A DNA stretch of 64,000 bases from Paenibacillus massiliensis subsp. panacisoli DSM 21345. Lineage in GTDB: Bacteria > Bacillota > Bacilli > Paenibacillales > Paenibacillaceae. Shown here piece after piece: positions 50,416-59,232 of this stretch. The stretch lies in contig NZ_KE384534.1 of the NCBI RefSeq assembly GCF_000426545.1, forward strand, positions 124,001 to 188,000, read 5' to 3'. The notes beneath the pieces were generated by a model. The model was not told where the DNA came from. It saw nothing but the letters and a program-made list of their open reading frames with translations, and ran no database searches. The first letter of the stretch is position 1. Each line of letters starts with the position of its first letter. The position numbers and the translations under genes were made by a program.

Positions 50416-51000
50416 TTATTGGGTCAGCATGGCATCTGCGAACAGAATGGATTTTGGAATCCGAAAAAACTGCTCTGCTTGATCCTGAAAGGTCTGTGAA
50501 GGAACGGTCCCCTGATGGAGCCATTTGCGGAATGTGCCAGGATGCACTCCAATCCAGTGGCTAACGTCCGTTACTGATAGATCATGAACCATACACAGGC
50601 CAGCAAGAATGCGGTTTTTTACAGGTGATCTTGTTACCGTTCTTTTCATAAAACGTGAAGGCGCGGGCTGACAAATCATTGGTGAGCTCCGCACTACCGA
50701 TTCATTAAAGAGGATATGGCGGGGATAGCCGAGCAAACGGCAGGCTTTCTCCAGATTGGTATTTCCAGGAATACGGCCTTCATATACCCATGCGCTTACA
50801 CTGCGAGAGGAGATGGATAGCTCCTCAGCCAGCTGCGACAGCTTGATATCATTCGCCATTAATACGGCAAGAAGGATCCTGTTACGGATCTGACAGCGGG
50901 TCGGTTTGCGAAAGCGCTTGACGCGTACGCCTTTTCCCAAATATTTGCGGTTGATCAGAGACCACGCCTGTATAGAGTGTCGTTCTTGTTGTTTAGGCAT
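50416..51000 (-). CDS. Protein with two tandem helix-turn-helix domains
   Basis: A 194-aa basic protein made of two homologous XRE-like units. Unit 1 (about 35-100) reads NRILLAVLMANDIKLSQLAEEL...SAWVYEGRIP...LLGYPRHILF; unit 2 (about 127-190) reads NRILAGLCMVHDLSVTDVSHWI...RKWLHQGTVP...FFRIPKSILF. The parallel positions (NRIL, W-x2-x-G-x-P, P-x-ILF) show an internal duplication. It may bind paired DNA sites as a monomer. ATG 51000 follows GGAGGG closely (3-4 bp); a TTG at 51024 is possible but has no ribosome site. Regulator of unknown target. Confidence 0.75.
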   Translation of the reverse strand: MPKQQERHSIQAWSLINRKYLGKGVRVKRFRKPTRCQIRNRILLAVLMANDIKLSQLAEELSISSRSVSAWVYEGRIPGNTNLEKACRLLGYPRHILFNESVVRSSPMICQPAPSRFMKRTVTRSPVKNRILAGLCMVHDLSVTDVSHWIGVHPGTFRKWLHQGTVPSQTFQDQAEQFFRIPKSILFADAMLTQ

Positions 51001-51238
51001 ATACCCTCCGATTTTTTTAATCAAATACTACAATAACACCGGGGGGAGTGCAAGTGTCCTCCAACTTATTTTCATGTAATGCTATAGACATAATCCGTGT
51101 GATGAAAAGAGGTCCTAACGACTAATATGAATGATTGAAAATGCAAGCCGGACAACGGTTTTGAGTGGCTTGCTGGGCCAAAGAATTGCTGAATTGTAAC
51201 CTCAGATTGCGGGAATGTTTTATTTTTGTATCCCAATA

Positions 51239-51268
51239 TTTACACAATCTCTTAAACTATCCTATAAG
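51239..51268 (+). promoter_or_regulatory. Promoter of the polysaccharide deacetylase gene
   Basis: TTTACA - 18 bp - TATAAG, about 60 bp before the start codon. The remaining 51001-51330 region shows no gene. Confidence 0.5.
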
Positions 51269-51330
51269 ATATGTTTCGAACGGATTGATAGTTTCGTTTG
51301 AGATAAAGAGAGAGTGGATGGTGGATCGAG

Positions 51331-52560
51331 ATGCAGACAGAGCTTCAGTCACAAATTCAAATGGCAATACCCCATGACTTGTACCTCACGAATAAAGGCC
51401 ACAGAGCAACAAGTATTAGAACCCAAGGGCTGAATGGAATATGGCGCGCAGGGCTGATTCTCCTACTGTGTATGATGAGTCTGCTATGGTCCAGCAGTAG
51501 CTATGCTGCTACAGCCTCAGCGTCAGCACTGGTAGTGGGCATAAATGATGAATTATTGCAGGATAAGGAAGCCGAGGCGGTTACATTACAAGGGCGTATG
51601 TATGTAGCAGTTGTCCCATTGGCGAAGGCCATGGGGGCCAGTACGGTAGTCCAGAATAACGATTTAACCATATCTTTGGGGGCGTATCATATGACTATGC
51701 CCTTGAAGACGGGAGAGACGATCATCCGGAATAATAGAACGTTGATTCCAATTCGAGATGTGGCTTCGGGCTTGGGCTATACCATTACGAACCCTGCTCC
51801 TGGTGTGTATCGACTCGTAAATGGAACAGCGACTATGACTGACCAGCAATTCGTTGCGGCTCACGCTGCGGCGATTCAGGAGCGTCAGAAGCTTGTACAG
51901 CAGAGTAATTCTAATAAAGGAAGTAAAGGCACCACACCGACGAAGGGGAAGGTTCTGTACCTGACCTTTGATGATGGTCCAACTAAGCATGCCTATGAGC
52001 TCCTGTCCATATTAAGCAAATATGATGCCAAGGCGACTTTCTTCATGCTGGGGCCACAGATTCAGCAGCATCCCGATGTTGTTCGCAAGATGATGGACAA
52101 TGGGCATGGATTGGGCCTGCATGGTATGACACACGTGGAGAAGAAGTTCTATGCTTCGCCAGCCACAGCGCTCAAGGAGATGAAGGATGCGAATGCGATC
52201 CTGCTCAAGACAACAGGTGTTCAGACACGTCTGATTCGGACGCCTTATGGTAGCAAACCATATATGAAGGATTCCTATCGTAATGCCATGCACCAGGGGG
52301 AATTCCGGATGTGGGATTGGAACGTGGATTCACTGGACTGGAAGTACAAGAAGAATCCAGAGCATATTGTAGCATCGGTGCTCAAGGATGTGGAGAAGAT
52401 CAGTCGCACAGGGCGTGCGCCAGTAGTTCTGATGCATGACCAGGAGCCTACGATAACGATCTTACCGCAGCTGCTTGCTGAGCTTCAGAAGCGGGGGTAT
52501 CAGTTCGAGACACTTACAGAGGAGATGACTCCTCTCAATTTCTGGAATGATCACAGATAG
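51331..52560 (+). CDS. Secreted CE4 polysaccharide deacetylase with stalk-like N-domain
   Basis: A 409-aa exported protein. A 35-residue cytoplasmic tail precedes a membrane/signal segment (about 37-60, ending SSYAATA). Residues 65-165 form a copper-amine-oxidase-N-like domain (LVVGINDELL... RTLIPIRDVASGLGY), common in Paenibacillus cell-wall proteins. The NodB domain (205-405) has all motifs: TFDDGPT with D214/D215, HGMTH with H264/H268, RTPYGS with R303, WDWNVDSLDW, and LMHD with H369. It deacetylates peptidoglycan GlcNAc/MurNAc or another wall glycan. The ribosome site at ATG 51331 is poor; ATG 51361 is an alternative. Confidence 0.88.
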   Translation: MQTELQSQIQMAIPHDLYLTNKGHRATSIRTQGLNGIWRAGLILLLCMMSLLWSSSSYAATASASALVVGINDELLQDKEAEAVTLQGRMYVAVVPLAKAMGASTVVQNNDLTISLGAYHMTMPLKTGETIIRNNRTLIPIRDVASGLGYTITNPAPGVYRLVNGTATMTDQQFVAAHAAAIQERQKLVQQSNSNKGSKGTTPTKGKVLYLTFDDGPTKHAYELLSILSKYDAKATFFMLGPQIQQHPDVVRKMMDNGHGLGLHGMTHVEKKFYASPATALKEMKDANAILLKTTGVQTRLIRTPYGSKPYMKDSYRNAMHQGEFRMWDWNVDSLDWKYKKNPEHIVASVLKDVEKISRTGRAPVVLMHDQEPTITILPQLLAELQKRGYQFETLTEEMTPLNFWNDHR

Positions 52561-52723
52561 AGAACACAATTCGTAGTGGGATCATCATTCGCAATTAGGT
52601 CAAAGAGAAATCATTCTTGAGTCATATCACCTGGCGTATACGTGAATCGGCTTCCCCAATCGTAACGGGTATGTTAAAATTTTGGGACAAGCATACTATT
52701 CTATTATCGTTAGGAGCCTGTCC

Positions 52724-53011
52724 ATGATTAAACATATCGTATTCTTCAAGCTGAAAGACCGTTCACCGGAAAGTATTGAGCATACGGCATCCGTACTGCG
52801 GGGCATGAACGGCAAGATCAAGGAGGTTCTGTCCCTGGAGGTCGGAACAGATGTGATTCGCTCCGAGCGTTCATTCGATATCGCGCTAACCGCCGTCGTA
52901 GCATCGCTGGAGGATCTCAAAATCTATAACGATCATCCGGTCCATCAGGAAGTGGTCAAGCATATTAATGAAGTGAAGGATATTTCGCTGGCGGTTGATT
53001 ACGAAATTTAA
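52724..53011 (+). CDS. Dabb-domain (stress-responsive alpha/beta-barrel) protein
   Basis: A 95-aa protein of the Dabb family: MIKHIVFFKLKDRS at the start, a central EVLSLEVGTDVIRSERSFDIALTAVV, and the YNDHPVHQEVVKHI motif with the family's conserved His. Homologues are ferredoxin-like dimers, mostly of unknown role in bacteria. ATG 52724 lies 7 bp after AGGAG. It begins a compact run with the next two genes (30 and 17 bp gaps). Confidence 0.88.
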   Translation: MIKHIVFFKLKDRSPESIEHTASVLRGMNGKIKEVLSLEVGTDVIRSERSFDIALTAVVASLEDLKIYNDHPVHQEVVKHINEVKDISLAVDYEI

Positions 53012-53041
53012 CTGAGGACATCGGGATGGAGGTACTTGTCG

Positions 53042-53482
53042 TTGTACTACGTAAATAGGGAACAAATAGAGCTTCGCCTGAGTGCGATTCCCGAGATCAT
53101 TGAGGGCTTGAAGACGGCTATTCGTGATTGGGATGGGAGCCTGACACTGGGACTAGTGCAGGAACGTTGTCTGCATTTGGCCATTGAATCCGTTACAGAT
53201 GTGGGAAGCTTCATTATTGATGGCTTCATCATGCGCGATGCTAGCAGCTATGAAGATATTATTGGAATCATACATGAGGAGCAGGTCATTGATTCTGAGA
53301 TCTTTCCTTCCCTGCATGAGCTCGTCTCGCTTCGTAAGCCGCTTGTACAGGAATACTATCATTGGAAGCGCGCAGAGCTGCATCCGTTGACGCCTCTGTT
53401 GGTAGACAACCTGGACAAGTTTGCAACATGCGTACGGCAATATCTGGAACGCGAACTAGGCCCGATGCCGACAGACCGCTAA
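53042..53482 (+). CDS. DUF86 / HEPN-fold protein (YutE-like)
   Basis: A 146-aa all-helical protein of the DUF86 (HepT-like, HEPN) family, close to B. subtilis YutE: MYYVNREQIELRL at the start and ESVTDVGSFIIDGFIMRDASSYEDIIGII in the middle. HepT toxins carry an R-x4-6-H RNase motif; here the position reads RKPLVQEYYHW, so the His is displaced and activity is doubtful. No MNT-type nucleotidyltransferase antitoxin is adjacent, which argues for a housekeeping role. TTG 53042 is 9 bp after GGAGG and matches the YutE start. Confidence 0.83.
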   Translation: MYYVNREQIELRLSAIPEIIEGLKTAIRDWDGSLTLGLVQERCLHLAIESVTDVGSFIIDGFIMRDASSYEDIIGIIHEEQVIDSEIFPSLHELVSLRKPLVQEYYHWKRAELHPLTPLLVDNLDKFATCVRQYLERELGPMPTDR

Positions 53483-53499
53483 CGTTGGAGGTCGAGCCA

Positions 53500-54147
53500 A
53501 TGAATCATATACCCGAAATGCCTACTCGCCGGATGATTATGACACTTCTCAAAACAAGAGGTCCAATGGGCGTTAGCCCACTGGCCTCCGAGCTGGGCAT
53601 CACGGAGATGGGGGTGCGCCGTCATCTCAAGTCCTTGGAGCAGGACGGATTGATTGAGGTGAGTGTTGTGCGGCAGGCTATGGGCCGACCGCTATATATG
53701 TTCGGACTCACATCGCTGGGAGACGAGCAGTTCCCTCGTAATTATGATCATCTGATGTTGGAGCTTCTGGAGGAGCTTGCAGATGAGCAGGGCTCATCTG
53801 CAGTGCATGCGTTGTTTGAAGGGCGCAAAAGGAAGCTGCTCAAGCGCTATGCTCCACAGCTCAGCGGGGAATCGCTTCGCTCGCGTGTCCGCGAGCTAGC
53901 GGATATTCAGCATGCTGCCGGCTATATGACCAGCTGGGAGCAGGAGGAGGATGGGAGCTACTCCTTCTACGAATATAATTGTCCGATCTCACAGGTAGCC
54001 AAGCAATATCGGAGAGCCTGTGAATGTGAGAAGGATATGTTCGAGGAGCTACTTGATGCAGAAGTAGTCCGTACCGATTGTCTGGCGGACGGTGGGCGTT
54101 GTTGCTTGTATCGAATTCGTCCGCGGACCGAGGATAGCAGAAAATAA
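53500..54147 (+). CDS. SufR-like iron-sulphur helix-turn-helix regulator
   Basis: A 215-aa regulator with an N-terminal DeoR/ArsR-type winged helix (MIMTLLKTRGPMGVSPLASELGITEMGVRRHLKSLEQDG, residues 12-50) and a C-terminal domain rich in cysteines: C161, C174, C176, C194, C201, C202. The NCPISQVA...RRACEC block, with 12 residues between C161 and C174, resembles SufR-type proteins that bind an Fe-S cluster and control its biosynthesis. ATG 53500 is 8 bp after TTGGAGG. suf genes are not adjacent, so targets lie elsewhere. Confidence 0.8.
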   Translation: MNHIPEMPTRRMIMTLLKTRGPMGVSPLASELGITEMGVRRHLKSLEQDGLIEVSVVRQAMGRPLYMFGLTSLGDEQFPRNYDHLMLELLEELADEQGSSAVHALFEGRKRKLLKRYAPQLSGESLRSRVRELADIQHAAGYMTSWEQEEDGSYSFYEYNCPISQVAKQYRRACECEKDMFEELLDAEVVRTDCLADGGRCCLYRIRPRTEDSRK

Positions 54148-54292
54148 GCTTGGCCTCTGTGTCATGACAAGCCTCCTCCGCTTATAATACAGTACACCAG
54201 TTGGGCATTCGCCCGGAACATACAGGGAGTCGGACTAGACGCCACGCAGTAGCCATAATTAGTCTGCTCCCACCCGCGAAGGAGTGGTTGGA

Positions 54293-54688
54293 ATGAACGG
54301 AAAGCAACAAGGAATATTGTGGGGAATTCTGGTCGGAGCTGCTGCAGGATCAGCTGCCGCTCTGCTGCTTGCCCCGAAATCCGGCAAAGAGCTGCGTCAG
54401 AACTTGTCTGAGACATCCCGTACGGTCACTGAGGCCGGACAGGTGTGGGCAGAGAAGATTGGTGCTTCCGGCTCAGAGATTCTGGATATTGTGAAGGACA
54501 CGGCTGCATTTGCCGTCCAGGAAGTGCAGGAATGGCGCAGCGGTCAGCCGACGGAGGAAGAGAAGGTTGTATTGTCCTCGCTCGTGGAAGTGTTTGAGGA
54601 GCTGCAGCAGCGTGCGAACGAGGAGCGCTTGCAGTCCATTGAGGAAGAGCAGGATACGTTTGAAGAACAGAAGGACACTACAATCTAA
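54293..54688 (+). CDS. YtxH-domain general-stress-type protein
   Basis: A 131-aa protein with an N-terminal Gly/Ala-rich membrane segment (GILWGILVGAAAGSAAALLLAPKSGKELRQ, YtxH signature) and a long acidic helical tail (about 60-131). YtxH proteins of Bacillus are associated with stress expression; biochemical function unknown. ATG 54293 follows AAGGAG. The gap to murI (54689-54950) has no convincing gene. Confidence 0.85.
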   Translation: MNGKQQGILWGILVGAAAGSAAALLLAPKSGKELRQNLSETSRTVTEAGQVWAEKIGASGSEILDIVKDTAAFAVQEVQEWRSGQPTEEEKVVLSSLVEVFEELQQRANEERLQSIEEEQDTFEEQKDTTI

Positions 54689-54950
54689 GAACACAACTGG
54701 ACCGACTGTCCTATCCCCGCCAGGATATACGTGCTGGGGTAAGGCGGGCGGTCTTTGTCTGTTGGGGCTCTATATCCGGGGAAGATCTGTATACTTTGCC
54801 TAGGAGTAGCAGAGTCAGGACAAGTATTGCTGCACAGATGCATTTCGGGTAATATTTGTGGGTACCTTTTACTGCTCCAATACATAAGGTATGTAGCAAC
54901 GACCTTTTGTCAATCTGGTCGATATTTGAGAAGAAGGAAGCGGTGTGTAA

Positions 54951-55760
54951 GTGCAGCAAGCAATCGCAATATTGGACTCCGGTGTAGGAGGACTGACCGT
55001 CGTGAAGGAAGTGATGCGTCAGCTACCGCGGGAGAAAATCATTTATTTTGGGGACACCGCGCGCACGCCCTACGGCCCTCGTCCATCTGCAGAGGTGCGG
55101 AAATTCACAGGACAGATTGTGGATTTTCTGACCCAGTTCAATCCCAAAGTCATTATTATCGCATGTAATACAGCAACTGCTGCTGCCCTGGATGAAATCA
55201 GTGAACGAGTGGATATCCCCGTGATTGGAGTTATTCATCCTGGAGCCAGAGCCGCCATCAGTGCAACGAAGACAGGCCATGTCGGTGTCATTGGTACAGT
55301 AGGGACGGTTGGTAGCGGGGCTTACACCGCGGCGCTGAAGCAGCTGTCACCCTACGTGGATGTAGTTAGTCATGCATGTCCGCAGCTGGTGCCATTGGTA
55401 GAGCAAGGTGAATTCCGTTCACAGCATACGACGGCTGTAGTAGAGGAATCGCTACAAGGAATGAAGCAGCATCCCATTGATTGTCTCATTCTGGGATGTA
55501 CACATTATCCTTTCCTGACCGAGACCATTCAGGAGGTCATGGGGCCACGCGTGAAGCTTATTAGCTCTGCGGACGAGACTGCTCGGGAGACCAGTACAAT
55601 CCTCTATGACAAAGGTAAGCTGGCAACCAGTGGAGAGCTGCCCGTCCATCAGTTTTTTTGCTCAGGCGATCCACAATTATTTCAGAGTATAGCCAAGCAG
55701 TGGCTTGGTGATCACTTGCGTAAGACACCTGTCGTGTGGCAGGTGACTCACCTGGATTAG
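54951..55760 (+). CDS. murI: Glutamate racemase
   Basis: A 269-aa cofactor-independent racemase that makes D-glutamate for peptidoglycan. It has the two catalytic cysteines, C72 in ACNTATA and C183 in GCTHYPF, as well as ILDSGVGGLTV (7-17) and FGDTARTPYG (33-42). The start is GTG 54951 with AAGGAAG about 10 bp upstream. Length is normal and the gene is monocistronic, followed by its own terminator. In Bacillus terminology it corresponds to RacE/MurI. Confidence 0.94.
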   Translation: MQQAIAILDSGVGGLTVVKEVMRQLPREKIIYFGDTARTPYGPRPSAEVRKFTGQIVDFLTQFNPKVIIIACNTATAAALDEISERVDIPVIGVIHPGARAAISATKTGHVGVIGTVGTVGSGAYTAALKQLSPYVDVVSHACPQLVPLVEQGEFRSQHTTAVVEESLQGMKQHPIDCLILGCTHYPFLTETIQEVMGPRVKLISSADETARETSTILYDKGKLATSGELPVHQFFCSGDPQLFQSIAKQWLGDHLRKTPVVWQVTHLD

Positions 55761-55838
55761 GCAGGTGACCTTCTGAGCATAAAGGTGTTCGATTAGTGTT
55801 ACAATCAGACTTACACTAGAATGAAACGATTCAATGGG

Positions 55839-55888
55839 GCATTATCATAGGGAGTTCCTTTATGGGATTCTTATGGTAATGCTTTTTC
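55839..55888 (+). terminator. Terminator of murI
   Basis: A long imperfect hairpin (GCATTATCATAGGGA... pairing with ...TTCTTATGGTAATGC) is followed by TTTTTCTTTT. Confidence 0.7.
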
Positions 55889-56068
55889 TTTTACCAGTAA
55901 GTGGCGGGAAAATGAATTTCTTGCGAGAAGAGTGTTAAGCAGATTCGTAATTGGTTTACAAGAAAATGAGAAAGCTAAGAAAGCGCCAGCTCTTTTTATT
56001 TTATAACTATCTGTTTATGGTCAATCGTTATTGATTGTACGTCGGTTGTCGGGTGAAATTGAAACTTT

Positions 56069-56215
56069 CTACGGTTTAGTACCGTAGCTTGTTAATAAAG
56101 GTCGAAGACTCCGCCAAATTGGTGGGAATCTTACAAGATACATACATGAGCATTGTAGCTTCCAAAAAACTCATGATGACCTGCTCAAAAGTCAGCCCTA
56201 GAGAGGAGTAATCAT
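56069..56215 (+). other. Possible structured leader of the P-type ATPase gene
   Basis: The 457-bp gap upstream of the ATPase contains the hairpin CTACGGT-TTAGT-ACCGTAG (56069-56087), a second small hairpin CCGCCAA-A-TTGGTGG (56111-56125), and a long untranslated stretch before the ribosome site. A metal-sensing leader would make sense for an ion pump, but the sequence does not match the M-box or yybP-ykoY consensus as I know them. 55889-56068 shows nothing recognisable. Confidence 0.3.
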
Positions 56216-56217
56216 CC

Positions 56218-58893
56218 GTGGAGTATTACCGTATTAGCGGAACTGAAAGTGTACAGGAACTGCAGAGCACAGCCAAGGGGCTTGGTTCTGCAGAAGCCGA
56301 AAAGCGTCTGGAAAGGGACGGCTACAATGAATTAAAGGGGAAGAACAAGGTTCCGATCTGGAGACTTTTCCTTGAGAACTTCAAGGACCCCATGGTGGTT
56401 GTACTGCTTATAGCGGCCATTGTCCAAATTGTGTTAGGACATGTTATGGAATCGCTCATTATTTTCCTCGTACTGATCCTGAATGCTGTAATTAGCGTCA
56501 TTCAGACTCGTAAGGCGGAAAGCTCACTCGCTGCCTTGCAACAGATGTCTGCCCCGGAAGCTAAGGTGCTGCGTGACGGAGTATTACAAACTGTGCCAGC
56601 AAGAGAGCTGGTTCGCGGGGATATTGTCATATTAGAGGCTGGTGATTTCGTGCCTGCCGATGGCCGTGTGCTGGAGTCGGAAAGCCTGAAGGTTAACGAG
56701 GGCATGCTTACTGGGGAATCGGAAGCTGCTGATAAACACACGGACACCATTGGCTCTGAAGCCCCTCTCGGAGACCGGCGTAATATGGCTTTTAGCGGTT
56801 CTTTGGTCGTTTATGGACGAGGAACTATTGTCGTTACTGGAACAGGGTTAACTACTGAAATCGGTAAAATTGCCGAACTTCTTGAAAATGCGGAAGCTAA
56901 GCAGACACCGCTACAACGTAAGCTGGATGCGTTTAGCAAGCAATTAGGAATAGCGGTACTGGCGCTATCCATTTTAATTTTTGGTATCCAGGCTGGACGT
57001 ATTTGGCTATCAGCGGATACGGTAGATACTACCGAAGCCATCCTGAGTGCTGTTATGTTTGCTGTAGCTGTAGCTGTTGCCGCGATTCCAGAAGCGTTGT
57101 CCTCCATCGTCACCATCGTCCTGTCAGTAGGTACGAATAAAATGGCGAAGCAGAATGCGATTATCCGCAAGCTTCCAGCAGTTGAATCGCTGGGCTCTGC
57201 CAGTATTATTTGTACAGACAAGACAGGCACGCTCACTCAGAATAAAATGACGGTTGTTGACTATTTCTTGCCGCAAGTAGATGACGACCCATTCAAGCAG
57301 CATTCCAAAGACTGGCCTGTTGAGGCAAGACGGCTTCTGCACATTGCTGTACTTTGCAACGACTCCAGTATCAATGAGGACGGAAAAGAATTGGGTGATC
57401 CGACGGAAGTAGCCCTGATTGCCTTTAGCAATAGCAAGAATAGAGACTATAAGGAAATACGAGATAATTTCCCTCGTGAGGCGGAGCTTCCATTTGATTC
57501 GGATCGCAAGATGATGTCTACCCTGCACACGTTTGACGGACAAAAAGCAATGCTTACCAAGGGCGGTCCAGATGTGCTCTTTGATCGCTGTACACACGTT
57601 CTGTTAGGGGATCAGGAAGTCCCCTTAACTTCGGAGCTGCAAGAGCGTTTTATCCAGGCGAATGAGGAATTCTCAGCTAGAGCTTTGCGTGTATTAGCGT
57701 ATGCATACAAAACTGTTCCGAATTCTGTAACGGGGATTGACTTGGAGGATGAACAAAATTTGGTGTTGGTAGGCTTGTCGGCCATGATTGATCCTCCACG
57801 TGATGCTGTGTATGGCGCAATAGAGGAATCTAAAAAGGCTGGCATACGGACGATTATGATCACTGGTGACCACAAGACCACTGCACAGGCAATCGGCCGC
57901 GATATCGGACTGATGACCGAGCATGAAATTGCCATAACAGGCCAGGAGCTAGATGCGATGTCAGATCAGGAGCTTGACCAGCAGCTGGAGCAGATCGGTG
58001 TATACGCGAGGGTCTCTCCAGAGAATAAAATCCGGATTGTCCGTGCATGGCAACGGAAGGGTAAGATAACGGCAATGACTGGTGATGGTGTAAATGATGC
58101 TCCTGCCCTCAAGCAGGCGGATATCGGGGTTGCTATGGGAAGTGGAACTGCTGTGGCGAAGGACGCAGCTGCGATGATTTTGACCGATGATAATTTTGTA
58201 TCCATCGTCAATGCGGTATCCGTAGGTAGAACAGTATTCGACAATATCAAGAAAGCTATTGCTTACTTGTTCTCAGGCAACCTTGGAGCCATTATTGCCA
58301 TCCTCTTTGCTCTGGTGCTCGGTTGGGTGAATCCTTTTACAGCCATTCAGCTCCTGTTCATCAACCTGGCTAATGATTCGTTGCCCGCCATTGCACTAGG
58401 TATGGAGAAGCCTGAACCGGATGTGATGAAGAGACAACCTAGAGACCTTAAAGAAGGCATATTTGCTGGGGGTATGATGCAGTCGATCATTATCCGTGGC
58501 CTGCTAATCGGGATAGCCGTCATTGTATCGCTATATATCGGGATTCAGCATTCCCCAGATCTAGGCGTAGCCATGGCTTTTACTACATTGATCTTGTCCC
58601 GCACACTTCAGACTTTTGCTGCTCGTTCAAACAGCTTGACGGTGTTTGAAGTCGGATTATTCAGCAACAAATATGTCATTGGAGCGGTACTCGTCTGCTT
58701 CGCCTTTTACGGTGTTACAGTTCTACCAGGAGTCAGAGATATATTCTCGATTCCAGCTACATTCGGCATGACAGAATGGTTGACTGCCGCTGGTCTAGCA
58801 CTCGGCGCGGTAATCTTGATGGAATTAGCCAAAATAGTCCGTAGAATGGTTACTCGACAAGACGCAGATACTCTTATGACAAAATCGACTTAA
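56218..58893 (+). CDS. P-type ATPase, calcium-translocating type (P2A)
   Basis: An 891-aa ion pump with the full P-type layout: N-terminal cation-ATPase domain, two helices, actuator domain with TGES (165-168), helices 3-4 with PEAL (291-294), phosphorylation site DKTGTLT (D334), nucleotide domain with KGGPDVLFDRC, hinge TGDGVNDAPALKQAD, and six C-terminal helices with the LLFINLANDSLPAIALG segment. The PE(A/G)L and NxxxD features fit SERCA/PMCA-like Ca2+ pumps such as B. subtilis YloB. Starts at GTG 56218, 10 bp after GAGGAG. It should export Ca2+ (or Mn2+) from the cytoplasm. Confidence 0.9.
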   Translation: MEYYRISGTESVQELQSTAKGLGSAEAEKRLERDGYNELKGKNKVPIWRLFLENFKDPMVVVLLIAAIVQIVLGHVMESLIIFLVLILNAVISVIQTRKAESSLAALQQMSAPEAKVLRDGVLQTVPARELVRGDIVILEAGDFVPADGRVLESESLKVNEGMLTGESEAADKHTDTIGSEAPLGDRRNMAFSGSLVVYGRGTIVVTGTGLTTEIGKIAELLENAEAKQTPLQRKLDAFSKQLGIAVLALSILIFGIQAGRIWLSADTVDTTEAILSAVMFAVAVAVAAIPEALSSIVTIVLSVGTNKMAKQNAIIRKLPAVESLGSASIICTDKTGTLTQNKMTVVDYFLPQVDDDPFKQHSKDWPVEARRLLHIAVLCNDSSINEDGKELGDPTEVALIAFSNSKNRDYKEIRDNFPREAELPFDSDRKMMSTLHTFDGQKAMLTKGGPDVLFDRCTHVLLGDQEVPLTSELQERFIQANEEFSARALRVLAYAYKTVPNSVTGIDLEDEQNLVLVGLSAMIDPPRDAVYGAIEESKKAGIRTIMITGDHKTTAQAIGRDIGLMTEHEIAITGQELDAMSDQELDQQLEQIGVYARVSPENKIRIVRAWQRKGKITAMTGDGVNDAPALKQADIGVAMGSGTAVAKDAAAMILTDDNFVSIVNAVSVGRTVFDNIKKAIAYLFSGNLGAIIAILFALVLGWVNPFTAIQLLFINLANDSLPAIALGMEKPEPDVMKRQPRDLKEGIFAGGMMQSIIIRGLLIGIAVIVSLYIGIQHSPDLGVAMAFTTLILSRTLQTFAARSNSLTVFEVGLFSNKYVIGAVLVCFAFYGVTVLPGVRDIFSIPATFGMTEWLTAAGLALGAVILMELAKIVRRMVTRQDADTLMTKST

Positions 58894-58994
58894 ATGTAAC
58901 GCGATGAGCTAATGCTTGAAATGAAATCTTGCGTATATGCAAAAATACACTTTGAGATGTATTGAAGTCAGAAGTTAGTCTTTTCTGATCATCG

Positions 58995-59037
58995 AAAAGC
59001 TACCGAGGCAGCGATCAGCTACTATGGTAGCTTTTTT
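58995..59037 (+). terminator. Terminator of the P-type ATPase gene
   Basis: AAAAGCTACC and GGTAGCTTTT are perfect arms with a 21-nt loop, followed by TT. Confidence 0.85.
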
Positions 59038-59095
59038 CGTGTTCGGCTTGCAATCACTCCGGTGTGTGCAATCGGTTGTGTACAAAAGGGCATAA

Positions 59096-59123
59096 CTGAC
59101 ACAGCTTTTAGTACACTTATAAT
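59096..59123 (+). promoter_or_regulatory. Promoter of the M14 peptidase gene
   Basis: CTGACA - 16 bp - TATAAT, about 110 bp upstream of the start codon. The rest of 59038-59232 holds no gene. Confidence 0.55.
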
Positions 59124-59232
59124 ATCCATGTAATATCCGTGGAACGCGATGCTGGTCTATTCGGGTAACTAACTAATCTATCTTTGAGCTTGCGTAACAA
59201 TGCTGTTGCGCAGGCAGTAATGGGGAGGCGAT

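Noticed and set aside
53042..53482. HepT/MNT toxin-antitoxin system
   Set aside because: No nucleotidyltransferase partner, and the RNase motif is not intact; text fits the YutE housekeeping branch.
54700..54765. Terminator after the YtxH gene
   Set aside because: GC-rich complementary segments exist (around CCCCGCC / GGCGGGCGG) but the pairing is ambiguous and the T-run is poor.
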